Part shown: in pieces, positions 1-9,704 of the stretch
Numbering within the stretch: position 1 is the first letter of the stretch
Layout: every line of letters starts with the position of its first letter
Assembly (NCBI RefSeq): GCF_000715075.1
Contig: NC_134089.1
Coordinates: forward strand, 104,415,157-104,479,156
DNA length: 64,000 nucleotides
From: Nicotiana tabacum
Taxonomy: Eukaryota > Streptophyta > Magnoliopsida > Solanales > Solanaceae
Direction of reading: 5' to 3'
Position numbers and translations under genes: made by a program
The notes under the pieces: model-generated
What the model was told of the DNA's origin: nothing
The model's input: only the letters and a program-made list of their open reading frames with translations
Database searches by the model: none

Positions 1-739
1 GGCCGAGGCAAGGGTTTGGGATTTATATAGGGGGAAGGTGAATTGATACTAACCGTTAGATCAAGTAGAATGGAGGGCCAGGATCAGTTCATTAAACCAA
101 ACGATGTCGTTTGGTTTAATGCCAGTGTTGGCTGAGTCGGGTCAATGGGTCGGGTAGAGGGTTCCGGGTAAGGGCAAGGTATCTCAGCCGTTGGATTGAT
201 TTAATCCAACGGTCCTTGATGAAGCGGGACCAAACGTCGTCGTTTGGATTTGTTCCTGAGTTGGACCGGACCTGGGTTGTTTTGATTGGGATGAGGGGGG
301 GTTAACTTGATTTTGGGCCTGGATTTTAATCCAGGTCCGACTTTTTTATTTCTTTTTCAATTATTTCATTTTTCTAATTTAAATTTCTAATTTTAATTAT
401 AAAACAATTTTAACTTCACAAAAATATATTAATTACTTTATAACAATTATTTAACACATAGACAAAACATTAATTACATAGTGGAATATTTAAAATAGAA
501 CTATTGCATATTTTTTTGTGATTTTATTTAAATTATCTTTTAAATGCATAATTAAATCCTATATGCATGCAACATGTATTTTATTTTATTTTTCATCTTA
601 TTATGACAAATTAAACATTTACGGACATAACACAAATATTTAACACCACACAAATTCAAAAATTACACAGTAAAAGAATTTTTTTTTTTTTGATTTATTT
701 TGGAGTAGTTTTCGTTAAGGCAAAAATCACGTGCTCACA
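1..739 (-). mobile_element. Tat/Ogre-like LTR fragment (copy G)
   Basis: This is the terminal part of a long LTR whose other end lies outside the window. Its inner edge reads TCACGTGCTCACA, the reverse complement of the start of copy E (TGCGAGCACGTGA at 59061), and copy F at 54158 has a degenerate version of the same edge. Read on the minus strand it starts with TG at 739, runs through AT-rich DNA and reaches GC-rich DNA with a TATA-like CTATATAAATCCC near 19-31. The GC-rich part contains short self-complementary stretches (around 104-125 and 191-212). The family name is inferred from recalled Solanaceae repeats; no tRNA primer site is visible in this copy. Confidence 0.6.
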
Positions 740-924
740 CTCCCATTCTTTCTAAAAAATTCCCAAAATTCCTCTTTTCTCTCTCACACTCAAACCCCAC
801 CCCCCTTCCAACTCCCACCACCAGGCCCCACCCACGCCACCAACGACCACCACTCAGCTGCCGCCGTCGCCTCTGCCGTTGTTGCGTCTCTCCTTCTCCA
901 CCTCCTAAAAATTCAAGGTTAGAA
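740..924 (+). other. pyrimidine-rich, gene-leader-like segment
   Basis: A CT-rich stretch directly follows the LTR end. A 63-residue reading frame (731-922) starts inside the LTR edge and is rich in Pro, Ser, His and Ala. It is followed by a donor-like CAAG/GTTAG at about 919. This resembles the 5' leader or first exon of a plant gene, or of a transposon-borne gene, into which the LTR inserted. I do not recognise the product, and its low complexity means it may be non-coding. Confidence 0.25.
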
Positions 925-2815
925 TTACAAACCTAGGGTTTCAATTAGTGTTTCAATTGTTTATTTCTTCAACCTAGAATTAGTGTTTCAATTGATTATT
1001 TAACGTTGTATTTTATAGAAACCTTGGGTTTAGATTGTATTTATTATTATTTAACATTTTATAGAAATCTAGGGTTTAGGGTATGGGTTGAATATTTAGG
1101 CTAGGCTTTATTGAGTATTTCTCCTTCAATATTTTAGTAAGAAATAGATACTAATTTAACGTCAAAGACTTGATTCATAGGTAGATATATATTAGGGTAT
1201 AAATTGAACTTTTAGTTTAATCTTGATTAGTTTATAGGTAGATATTTATTATAGACACATGATAGTATATTTGGATTTTCTCTTAAAGTTCAAGACAATG
1301 TTAATGTTTAAGGCCTTAAGCGAATCGTTGCGTGGCTCTTGTTTGAGTACAACGAGTCGCCCACTTTTAGGATATAAATTGAACTTTTAGTTTAAGTTTA
1401 AACTCGTAGGATACAAATATAACTTATAGTTTGTTAGGTTTTGTTCTTGTGAATTGAACTTGTAGGATATAAATTGAACCTTTTAAGATACGAGTTGAAT
1501 TTTTAGGATATGAATTGAACCTTTTAGGTATGAGTTGAACCTTTAGGATATAAATTGAACTTAAACTTGTAGGATATGAATATAAATTTTAGTTTTTAGG
1601 TTTTGTTCTTGTGAATTGAACTTGTAGGATATAAATTGAAGCTTTTATGTATGACTTGAACTTTTTAGTATATGAATTGAAACTTTTAGGATATGAGTTG
1701 AACTTTTAGGAAATAAATTGAACATTTAGCATATGTATTGAACCTTTAGGATATGACTTGAACTTTTAGTTTATGTTTAAACTCGTAGGATATGAATATA
1801 ACTTTTAATTTTTAGGTTTTGTTCTTGTGAATTGAATTTTTAGGATATGAATTGAAACTTTTAGGATATGAGTTGAACTTTTAGGATATAAATAGAAATT
1901 TTAGGATATGACTTGAACTTTTGTGGATATGAATTGAACCTTTAGGATATAAATTGAACTTTTAGTTTATGTTTAAACTCGTAGGATAAGAATTGATGAA
2001 CTTTTAATTTTTAGGTTTTGTTCTTGTGAATTGAACTTGTACGATATAAATTGAAGCTTTTATGTATGACTTGAACTTTTTACGATATGAGTTGAAACTT
2101 TTAGGATAAGAGTTGAACTTTTAGGAAATAAATTGAACCTTTGGGATATGTATTGAACCTTTAGGATATGACTTGAAGTTTTAGTTTATGTTTAAACTCG
2201 TAAGATATGAATATAACTTTTAGTTTTTAGGTTTTGTTCTTGTGAATTGAACTTGTAGGATATAAATTGAAGCTTTTATGTATGACTTGAAATTTTTAGG
2301 AGATGAATTGAAACTTTTAGGATATGAGTTGAACTTTTAGGAAATAAATTGAACCTTTAGCATATGTATTGAACCTTTAGGATATGACTTGAACTTTTAG
2401 TTTATGTTTAAACTCGTAGGATATGAATATAACTTTTAGTTTTTAGGTTTTGTTCTTGTGAATTGAACTTGTAGGATATAAATTAAAACTTTTAGAATAT
2501 GAGTTGAATTTTTAGGATATAAATAGAAATTTTAGGATATGACTTGAACTTTTGTGGATATGAATTGAACCTTTAGGATATAAATTGAACTTTTAGTTTA
2601 TGTTTAAACTCGTAGGATAGGAATTGATGAACTTTTAGTTTTTAGGTTTTGTTCTTGTGAATTGAACTTGTACGATATAAATTGAAATTTTACGATATGA
2701 CTTGAACTTTTTACGATATGAGTTGAAACTTTTAGGATATGACTTGAACTTTTGTGGATATGAATTGAAGGTTTAGGATATGATTTGAACTTTTAGTTTA
2801 TGTTTTGGAATTTTA
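925..2815. repeat. minisatellite with ~200-bp higher-order units
   Basis: Short units of roughly 17-20 bp (variants of AGGATATGAATTGAACTTTT) fill this interval. A marker phrase GGTTTTGTTCTTGTGAATTG recurs at about 1437, 1599, 1815, 2014, 2230, 2446 and 2645. The spacings are 162, 216, 199, 216, 216 and 199 bp. The 17-bp step between 199 and 216 equals about one basic unit, so the array grew both by short units and by larger blocks. No coding potential is seen. Confidence 0.85.
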
Positions 2816-2865
2816 GATTGCCAGAGGATTATTAGAAGAGGTTGATGACGTTATTAGACAAGCAA

Positions 2866-3788
2866 TAGAACTTCCACCAAGAATAACTAAGACACAGTAC
2901 CTGGCAAAGTGTGCCTTTAATTGTTCTTCTCATTAGCGACAATGATGATGAGAAGGCAATGGCATGTGTTTCAAATAGTGATGGTGTAGGTAGGAATTTA
3001 GTATTTTCTAAGTAGATAAAAGAAGAGCTTATAGAGTAATTCTGTACTTCATTTTCCATGAGGAAAGAAGTTTAATTGAGAGTGACAAGGTTGATGAAGA
3101 CGGAATGTGTTCCGTTGGTCATGGCAGTTCCCATAGAATGGGGATCATAAGACTCTATGATGACAGAGATTATAGGAAGTTTTGTTCTAAATTTTCTTTC
3201 AAGTTTGATCCGTACAAGCTTAATGTGATATTAGTGATATTTCTTCGGATTTAGACAATGATTTGACCGACAAAAGTGTGGAAATGCTCTTAAAAAGAAT
3301 TAAAGGTAAAATCTTTTCAGCATCCTTCTCTACCAAGAAAAACATTTTAACTTTAATTCTTTTTAAGAGCATTTCCATACTTTTGTCAGTCAAATCATTG
3401 TCTGAATCCGAAGAAATATCACCAATATCATATTAAGCTTGTACGGATCAGACTTGGAAGAAAGTTTAGAACAAAACTTCCTATAATCTTTGTCATCATA
3501 GAGTCTTATGATCCCCGCTTTATGGGAACTGTCATGACCAACGGAAAACATTCCGTCTTCATCAACGTTGTCACTATCAATCAAACTTCTTTTCCTCTTG
3601 GAAAGTGAAGTAGAAAATTCCTGTATAACCTCTTTTATCTACTTAGGAAATGTTAAATCCTACCTATACCATCACTATTTTGAAACACATGTCGTTGCCT
3701 TCTCATTATCATTGTAGCTATAGAGATCAACAATTGATCAAAGACACACCCTGTCAGGTACTGTATCCAAGTTATTCTCTATATCAAA
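2866..3788. repeat. long imperfect inverted repeat (foldback) of coding-like DNA
   Basis: The two arms mirror around about 3329. CTCTTAAAAAGAATTAAAG at 3288-3306 pairs with its complement at 3352-3370, leaving a 45-bp spacer. The match continues outward: 3060 pairs with 3598, 2940 with 3718 and about 2880 with 3778. Arms are therefore about 440-460 bp with scattered mismatches and small indels. Each arm carries the same coding-like segment (minus-strand frame 3390-3584 with the motif IIRLYDD, and its diverged plus-strand copy at about 3062-3250). I do not recognise the protein. A transcript through this region would fold into a long hairpin. Confidence 0.85.
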
Positions 3789-3814
3789 GTTCATCCCGAG
3801 TAATAGTACCACGA

Positions 3815-4165
3815 GGATAATCACCAAAGCCACCAGACAGCTTTATGATGCCAATGAAGCAAGATGAGCTATTCAATGAAACTCGTATTGTAAAGAAGAA
3901 GAAAGAGACTGATTCAGAAAGGAGGGTCGAACCTCGACTATATACATGTAAGTTTTTTACTTTTCATTAAGTATTTTGATTTACTTTTATATAAATACTA
4001 ATTCAATATATATAATTTTTCATATAGGTTCGCTTCACATGCAGCTGACGTGGGAGAACTCATACGCAATCAACCACCTAATGAATCGGGCGAGGCAATC
4101 CAACTTTCGGACGAGGATGCTGAAAGAACACTCCTTGAGTACTTTATATACTTTGAACTAGACAA
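3815..4165 (+). pseudogene. two exon-like pieces of an unrecognised, probably transposon-borne gene
   Basis: An acidic and basic coding-like stretch (about 3840-3949) ends at a good donor, CAT/GTAAGT, at 3949/3950. An AT-rich 81-bp interval follows, ending ATATAG at 4030. The next piece has an open frame ending in a hydrophilic, acidic C-terminus (motif LSDEDAERTLLEYF) and a stop at about 4174. The upstream piece has stops in this frame, so the gene is broken. Its position next to the CACTA end suggests the last exons of that element's gene, but I see no transposase motif. Confidence 0.3.
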
Positions 4166-4387
4166 AAAAATTTAGTTCTATTGTTTTAGTTCTTTTTAGT
4201 TCGAATGGGCTTGTAATAAGCGTTAACTTAGTTTTGTTAGCTTAATGTGTTAGTTCTATTGATTGTTGCTTTTAATTGTTGTTGTTGTTGTTGCTGGCAT
4301 AAAATGCCTGTTTAGGATGTTTGGTAAGCTGGCAGGTGCTGTAGCTGCCAAAACAGGCAGTTTCTGCCAAAAATATACCAAGAAAAG

Positions 4388-4950
4388 CGACCAACTTTGG
4401 TCTCTATTTGGTCGCATTTCACTATAAAAAAAATAATTTTCCGGGCAATAGCGACCAACCTTGGTCGCTAACTGCCCAGATTTCTATTAAAAAAAATACA
4501 ATTTCTGAAAATATAGCGACCAATGTTGGTCGCTTATCTTTAAAAAAAAATTAAATTCTTGAATTTAGCGACCAACTTTGGTCTTTATTGTCCAGATTTT
4601 AAAATATAATATTTGGATTAGAGATCAAAGTTGGTCTTTTTCTAATGATTAATGATAAATTAAAAACAACGTATTTCATATGTAGAGACCAACTTTGGTC
4701 GCCAAATTTATATTATTAAATTAATATAGCGACCAAAGTTGGTCACTAAAGTAAAAATCAGAATATTTGGTCCTTTTACCTTAGAGACCAAAGTTGGTCG
4801 CTAATTAGCGACCAACTTTGGTCCCTAAAATAAAGGGACCAGCAATATTGCGACTAGGCATGTTTGGTCGCTTTTTGGTCGCTTTTAGGCCTATAAGCGA
4901 CCAACTTTGGTCGCTTTTTCTGGTCGCTTTTTACCGGATTTCTAGTAGTG
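4388..4950 (-). mobile_element. CACTA (En/Spm) element end with subterminal palindromic repeats
   Basis: The right edge reads GATTTCTAGTAGTG, the complement of CACTACTAGAAATC, a typical CACTA terminal inverted repeat. Inside it about ten copies of AGCGACCAACTTTGGTCGCT or near variants occur at roughly 4388, 4449, 4515, 4567, 4621, 4683, 4728, 4784, 4805 and 4890. Each is an imperfect palindrome (AGCGACCAA / TTGGTCGCT). In En/Spm-type elements, arrays of short subterminal motifs bind the element's own DNA-binding protein. The opposite CACTA end was not found and may lie left of the window. The flanking TAA at 4951-4953 would be the 3-bp target duplication. Confidence 0.75.
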
Positions 4951-4953
4951 TAA

Positions 4954-5142
4954 TATTAGTACCTTTTTTCTAGTTCAAATAAGGGAATACTTACTAATTA
5001 AGATTTTAGTTGATTTCAAAATTTTAAATAGTAGGATATTAGTTTAAATTACAATTTTGTCCAATATAAAATATATTTTTAAGGGTAAAAAAGGCGAACA
5101 ACATTTCGCTAAAGGCCTTCGTGCTTTTAATATAATAATATA
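4954..5142 (-). mobile_element. remnant of a second Helitron 5' end
   Basis: Read on the minus strand from 5142, the sequence begins TATATTATTATATTAAAAGC and continues ACGAAGGCC. This resembles the 5' start of plant Helitrons (TCTATATTATTATAAAAGC) and the start of the intact neighbour at 6740. It directly abuts the CTAG end of that neighbour. The body of this second element is probably cut off by the CACTA insertion ending at 4950. AT-rich, no gene. Confidence 0.4.
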
Positions 5143-6740
5143 CTAGTTTCTATGTATGTGCCTTGCACGTATATCTCTCGCTAATTATTAAAAGATAAGA
5201 TAAAAAATATTTTCTTCCTCCGGCTTTATAGTAAAGATCAACCTTTTGCTCTAACTTTAAATAATATACATTGTTCCCGTCATGTCTCAAAATTGTGTTA
5301 ATTAAGACGACTTTAGAAAGATAACGTAATTGTCAACCAAGCGATGATTTTAGACAGATAACGTCATTTTGCTCTTCTTTGTCAAGTCTTCTTCTATGTC
5401 AAATTTTTTTTTCATGATATTTTTATTTGTCTTTCTAAATAAAAACAGAAAAATCCAAGTTTATATTAAAAATCAACTTAATATCTAACTTTAAACAATA
5501 TATAGACATTTTTCATGGCATGTCTCAAAATATGCCGCTTAGCAATGATCTTATAAAGGTGGCCGTGTAACTTTACCCTTTTGGTTATTAAGTTATTCTC
5601 TTATATTTCTGATGTATATAGCGAGCCAAAAGTTCAATAAAAGATAGATATTTTTTTAAAAAAAACAAAACTTAAATTCATAAACTCAATATCTTCAGAA
5701 CAATATACAAGGAAAAAATCAATACCTTATATTATACAAGCTTCCTATATTGATTTTCACATTCTATATGAACATCGTAATATATTTTTTCTTTTGTAAC
5801 ATAGCTGATCCAATTATTGTGTTTCACTTACTTTAAACTGTTATTAACCAATCATCACGCTTAATATATTAATAATAAAATTCTAAAGTATTTTGCTTTT
5901 TATTTGAATGTAAATTGGTGTAACATTGAATTGGAGACAATTCATGACACATGGACATCTAATAAAAATAAACCAATTAAAGAAATTTTTTGTTAAACTT
6001 CGACATATAGAAGACTTGGACGAACTTATTCTAGGAAACCTAATCTAACATATATCCATCGATTTTCTTTGAGAAATTTGCAAAGGAATCAGTTGCTCAT
6101 ACTGAAGTAAAAAATAAATAAATTAAAGAGAACAATCTCATTTGTATTATTAGAACCACTTTATTGTCATGTAAACGAAAATATTCATATAAACTTGCCT
6201 CTATATTTTTTTATCATTTAAAAATAAATTTATATTTTAAAAGATTATCATTTAATAATATTTTTATTATTTAATATTATAAAAATTAACTCGATTTATT
6301 ATGTAATAACTCCTCATATTTAGGAACACATAATATATCATATAATTTAGTTTTAGATTTATATGAACTAATAAAAATTATAATTTTAAAGGATAGTAAG
6401 AATTTTTCAATTTGTTTAAAATATTATAAATGTCTTTAGAGCAAAGTACTAAAATTTATCTTAGTACGTGTCTTGTTTGTTATAGAGAATTGTAATTAGG
6501 AACATCAATTCTTTTTGATAGAAAATATGGACGTGTTTTTCTTATTCAAGTAGGATCGACATTGTAGGGTCGGCAATATATATAGTTTAAATGAAAAAAG
6601 AATTTTATTATTAGGTAATTTACTATTAGATCCTTAAATTATACAAATATTTAAGGGCATAAAAGTCGATCAATGTTTCAGGGATATTTTAGTCGTTCAA
6701 TAATTAGCATTTATTATTTGTGCTTTTATAATAATATAGA
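5143..6740 (-). mobile_element. non-autonomous Helitron
   Basis: On the minus strand the element starts with TCTATATTATTATAAAAGC at 6740. It ends with the hairpin ACGTGCAAGGCACAT about 10 bases before a terminal CTAG (5143-5146). The outer bases are A and T, as expected for insertion between A and T without target duplication. The 1.6-kb body is AT-rich and has no Rep/helicase coding sequence, so it could move only with proteins supplied elsewhere. The exact 5' base is uncertain because TAGATA repeats follow. Confidence 0.65.
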
Positions 6741-6896
6741 TATAGATAGATAGATATAGATAGATAGTTGAGAAAATTACCCTCTATAGCCCATCAAAAT
6801 TTTAATAGCCCATATTTTGTACCACTTACAAAAAATGGCCCTTCGACCCAAATATATTGGATATAGTAGCCGAAAGGAATAAGCATGACAACACAA

Positions 6897-6969
6897 GTGC
6901 TTGTAGCTCAGTGGATAGGGCGTGTATTTCCTAAGCTGAAGGTCGCAGGTTCGACCCCTACCTGGTGCG
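6897..6969 (+). tRNA. tRNA-Arg(CCT)-like gene, probably a pseudogene
   Basis: A 73-base match to the plant tRNA-Arg layout: A-box-like TAGCTCAGTGGATAGGG, anticodon CCT at 6930-6932 in the loop TTCCTAA, and a B box GGTTCGACCCC within an intact T arm. The extra CGATAAAGAAACCC is followed by TTTTTT at 6982-6987, a good RNA polymerase III terminator. However, three of the five anticodon-stem pairs do not match and the acceptor stem relies on several G-T pairs and one T-T mismatch. It therefore probably does not work in translation, although both internal promoter boxes survive. It sits inside the MULE as captured cargo, or as the head of a SINE-like insertion. Confidence 0.6.
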
Positions 6970-7029
6970 ATAAAGAAACCCTTTTTTGCCTTTTTAAATT
7001 GTATTTTGTACTTCTGGATCTAATAATAT

Positions 7030-7440
7030 TAGCTAAAAATTGAATGACAGTCTATTTTGTATATTTTTTGTATAATAACAGTCTATTTTGTATAGTGACA
7101 GTCTATTTTGTATAGTTTTTGTATAGTAATAGTCTATTTTGTATAGTTTTTGTATAGTAATAGTCTATTTTGTATATTTTTTGTATAGTAACAGTCTATT
7201 TTGTATAGTTACGGTCTATTTTGTATATTAGTTTTGTATAGTAACAGTCTATTTTGTATATTTTTGTATAATGACTATCTATTTTGTATATCTTTTGTAT
7301 AGTAACAGTTTATTTTGTATATTTTTGTATAGTGACTATCTATTTTGTATATTGATAGTTTATTTTGTATATTTTCTGTATAATGACAGTCTATTTTTGT
7401 ATATCTATTGTATATAAATTGTATAATGATAGTCTATACT
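7030..7440. repeat. tandem repeat of TATTTTGTATAG-type units in the MULE
   Basis: Units of about 20-35 bp built from CAGTCTATTTTGTATA and TTTTTGTATAGTAA recur about a dozen times with changing spacers. The block lies between the tRNA-like sequence and the PWWP fragment. It resembles subterminal repeat arrays of Mutator-like elements. No coding potential. Confidence 0.8.
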
Positions 7441-7544
7441 ATTAATCGTTGTTGTTGTTGTCATCTCTTCTATTACAGATAAAACTACATATATTCATCT
7501 CCTGAACACTCGACCTGAAAACAAATCCTAACTCGTTATTTTTC

Positions 7545-8036
7545 TCAATTCAGGAATATAACACTTGAGGCATGTATGCACAAAGCGCCAGCATATGCTT
7601 TTGAAAGTGACAGTCTAACACTTCTGTTTGAATCATGTAACACTTCTGTTTGAATCTCATTCAGATCCCCAAACTTGTTATATATTCGGATAACTTCATC
7701 ATCTGATGGCAAAGAAAAACCAGCTGCGAATGTCACCACTAAAATCACGGGTGAAGATTCCGTACCAGCTTCCTCGTCTTCTATTCCCTGACTAGACTAT
7801 TTTCTCTTCTTTCCTGTTTTCACTTTGTGATATTGCTTGTAGTTTGATCCGTACAGATAGACTGAGTTCTTGAAGGTGGAGATGAAACCTCTGGTCTTCT
7901 CAAGAGATCTATTCTTCAAGAAAAGAGGGTTGACAGCAGTAGATTGAACCTCAGAGAGTACCTCATCGACCGATGAATCGATACCTATGGTGTCAAAAGT
8001 CATGTCAAACCGTTCAGCCTAGATGAAGTTTCCATC
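7545..8036 (-). pseudogene. captured fragment of a PWWP-domain protein gene
   Basis: On the minus strand one reading frame runs from about 8036 to 7545, interrupted by a single TAG at about 7799 and by another near 8015. The first part (SVDEVLSEV ... SVYLYGSNYKQYH ... GKKRK) and the second part (GFSLPSDDEVIRIYNKFGDL ... TEV) match, in order, the region after the PWWP domain and the C-terminal RRM-like segment of plant PWWP-domain (PDP-type) chromatin proteins, as I recall them. The PWWP domain itself is absent. No intron is visible between the parts, so the fragment came from one exon or from cDNA. It lies antisense to the tRNA-like sequence within the MULE and cannot make a normal protein. 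Confidence 0.65.
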
Positions 8037-8077
8037 GATACTTTTGAAATAACAACGAGAGAAACCAAAGAGGCTTT

Positions 8078-8081
8078 TTAA

Positions 8082-8108
<27 letters not shown>
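8078..8108. repeat. GA/CT microsatellite
   Basis: An uninterrupted run of about 13 GA units lies just upstream (minus-strand sense) of the PWWP fragment, followed by a purine-rich stretch to about 8200. It may be the CT-rich leader of the captured gene. Confidence 0.8.
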
Positions 8109-8115
<7 letters not shown>

Positions 8116-8315
8116 AAGTGTCCATGGAACCACAACCATGGGTTGATGGCGTGAGAGAGAAGAAGAAAGATAGTAAGGAAGAAAGATAGGGATGGGAGGC
8201 GACGACTACCAGTTGTTATTGTTTTTAGGTTATGAATTGTATGGGTCAATTTGTGGCTATCAGATGATATATTTTTGGCCTGATAGGCTATAAATGATAT
8301 TTGCTCTAGATAGTT

Positions 8316-9704
8316 GCTTGTATGTGTTTGGTAATTTTGGCAAAGTTTGAGCACAAATTATATTCCGAAAGGCAATAGATATGGTGTTACAGAGACAACT
8401 GACATTTTTCTCTCTTTCCCACAATACCTATAATTCTACTTTTTGACGGACTAGTGTTCTTCATAGTTTTATGTTTTCAAAAAAATGTAGGGATACTCTA
8501 CTCAAGAATTCAAGTTTTTCTATTTTACTTGTAAATTGGACATGCAATCTTTCTATATATACCACTACTTTAAATAAATAAAAGAAGAGACAAGATTTTA
8601 TAACAAATTATATAATAATGCTATACACAGTTGAACCCATAGGAAAGGCTAAAATCCATCTACACAAAAACAAAAGACTAAATCTATCGTTACATATTAA
8701 AATGGAAATGACTCAATTTTAGTGGAATTTAGAGTTGCAAATTGATTTCCATTTGTTTAAAATGAAAATTTATTTTAAAAAACATAATTTTAACATTTCA
8801 ATATAAAGTTACGATCAACCGTAATAGTTCAAAGATGATTTTTTTTTTAATTTTAAATTAACCCACTTGTAAGAAAATACTGAACTTGTTGTTGTTGTTG
8901 TATAGTTTATTTCATGATACAACGATAATTGTAGCATATAATATTTGTTCTTGCAAACGAAATATCTGTTGTTACAAATAGTGGGTTATCTAATATTTGA
9001 TCTTTATAAATAAAAAATCGTGCATATGCTAGAGGTCATATTAGAGTTCAAGAAAATTATCAAAAATTACATTCTAAATATTACATTAAAAGAAAGGAAT
9101 TTTTATTGTGCATTTTCAAATTAAATAAAAGAGAATTATATTCCATAATTCTAAGGTACATTGGATGGTTTAATTCTACTATTATAACCATGCATTACAC
9201 CTTGTAAATATACTTAAGCAGAAAAGAATAAAATTATAACAGAAAGAACCAAATTAGGAATTTAGAAAAAGACCTCAATATGCAATATAGTGCTTGGGCC
9301 ATGCTCATGGGCCATCCTTTACTAGTATATATATATATATATATGTAAGTTGGCCTGTAATAAAATTTAATTTTATGCCACTAGTTCATTCAAGAGCAGT
9401 GGGGACCACTATGTCAAGTTGTGCGAGAGAGACAATATAAGAACATTGATTAAATGGTCATATAAGAAGTTACACAATATAATGACTCATAATAGATCTG
9501 GAATGCTAACTTAAAGCGCTGGACCAGTAATTATAATTTTACAACGATGCGAAGTACAATCAAGTTCTTGCGCAACTACAATAGGACTAATCCAACTTCC
9601 TAAACCAGCAAGGCTTCAGCAATAGTTCTTCCAAAGGGGGTTGAAAATTCTATATTTGAATTCACACAAGATATTGGTCAATCTAAATCTCGTACTCAAA
9701 AAAT
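8316..9704. other. AT-rich intergenic DNA
   Basis: No credible gene. Only simple repeats stand out: a (TTG)n run near 8886-8900, of the kind that tails Solanaceae SINEs and RTE LINEs, and a (TA)n run at about 9326-9343. Short frames here have no protein-like composition. Confidence 0.6.

Larger units (their letters stand above)
6770..8306. mobile_element. Pack-MULE-like Mutator element with perfect 9-bp target duplication
   Basis: TAGATAGTT occurs exactly at 6761-6769 and again at 8307-8315, a 9-bp duplication diagnostic of Mutator-like elements. The inside edges are degenerate inverted repeats: 6770 reads GAGAAAATTACCCTCTATAG, and the complement of the right edge reads GAGCAAATATCATTTATAG; both continue into GCCYATCA. 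The cargo is a tRNA-Arg-like sequence, a tandem repeat block and a reversed PWWP-domain gene fragment. No transposase is present, so the element is non-autonomous. The edges lie at the ends of perfect duplications, so the boundaries are reliable. Confidence 0.88.
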
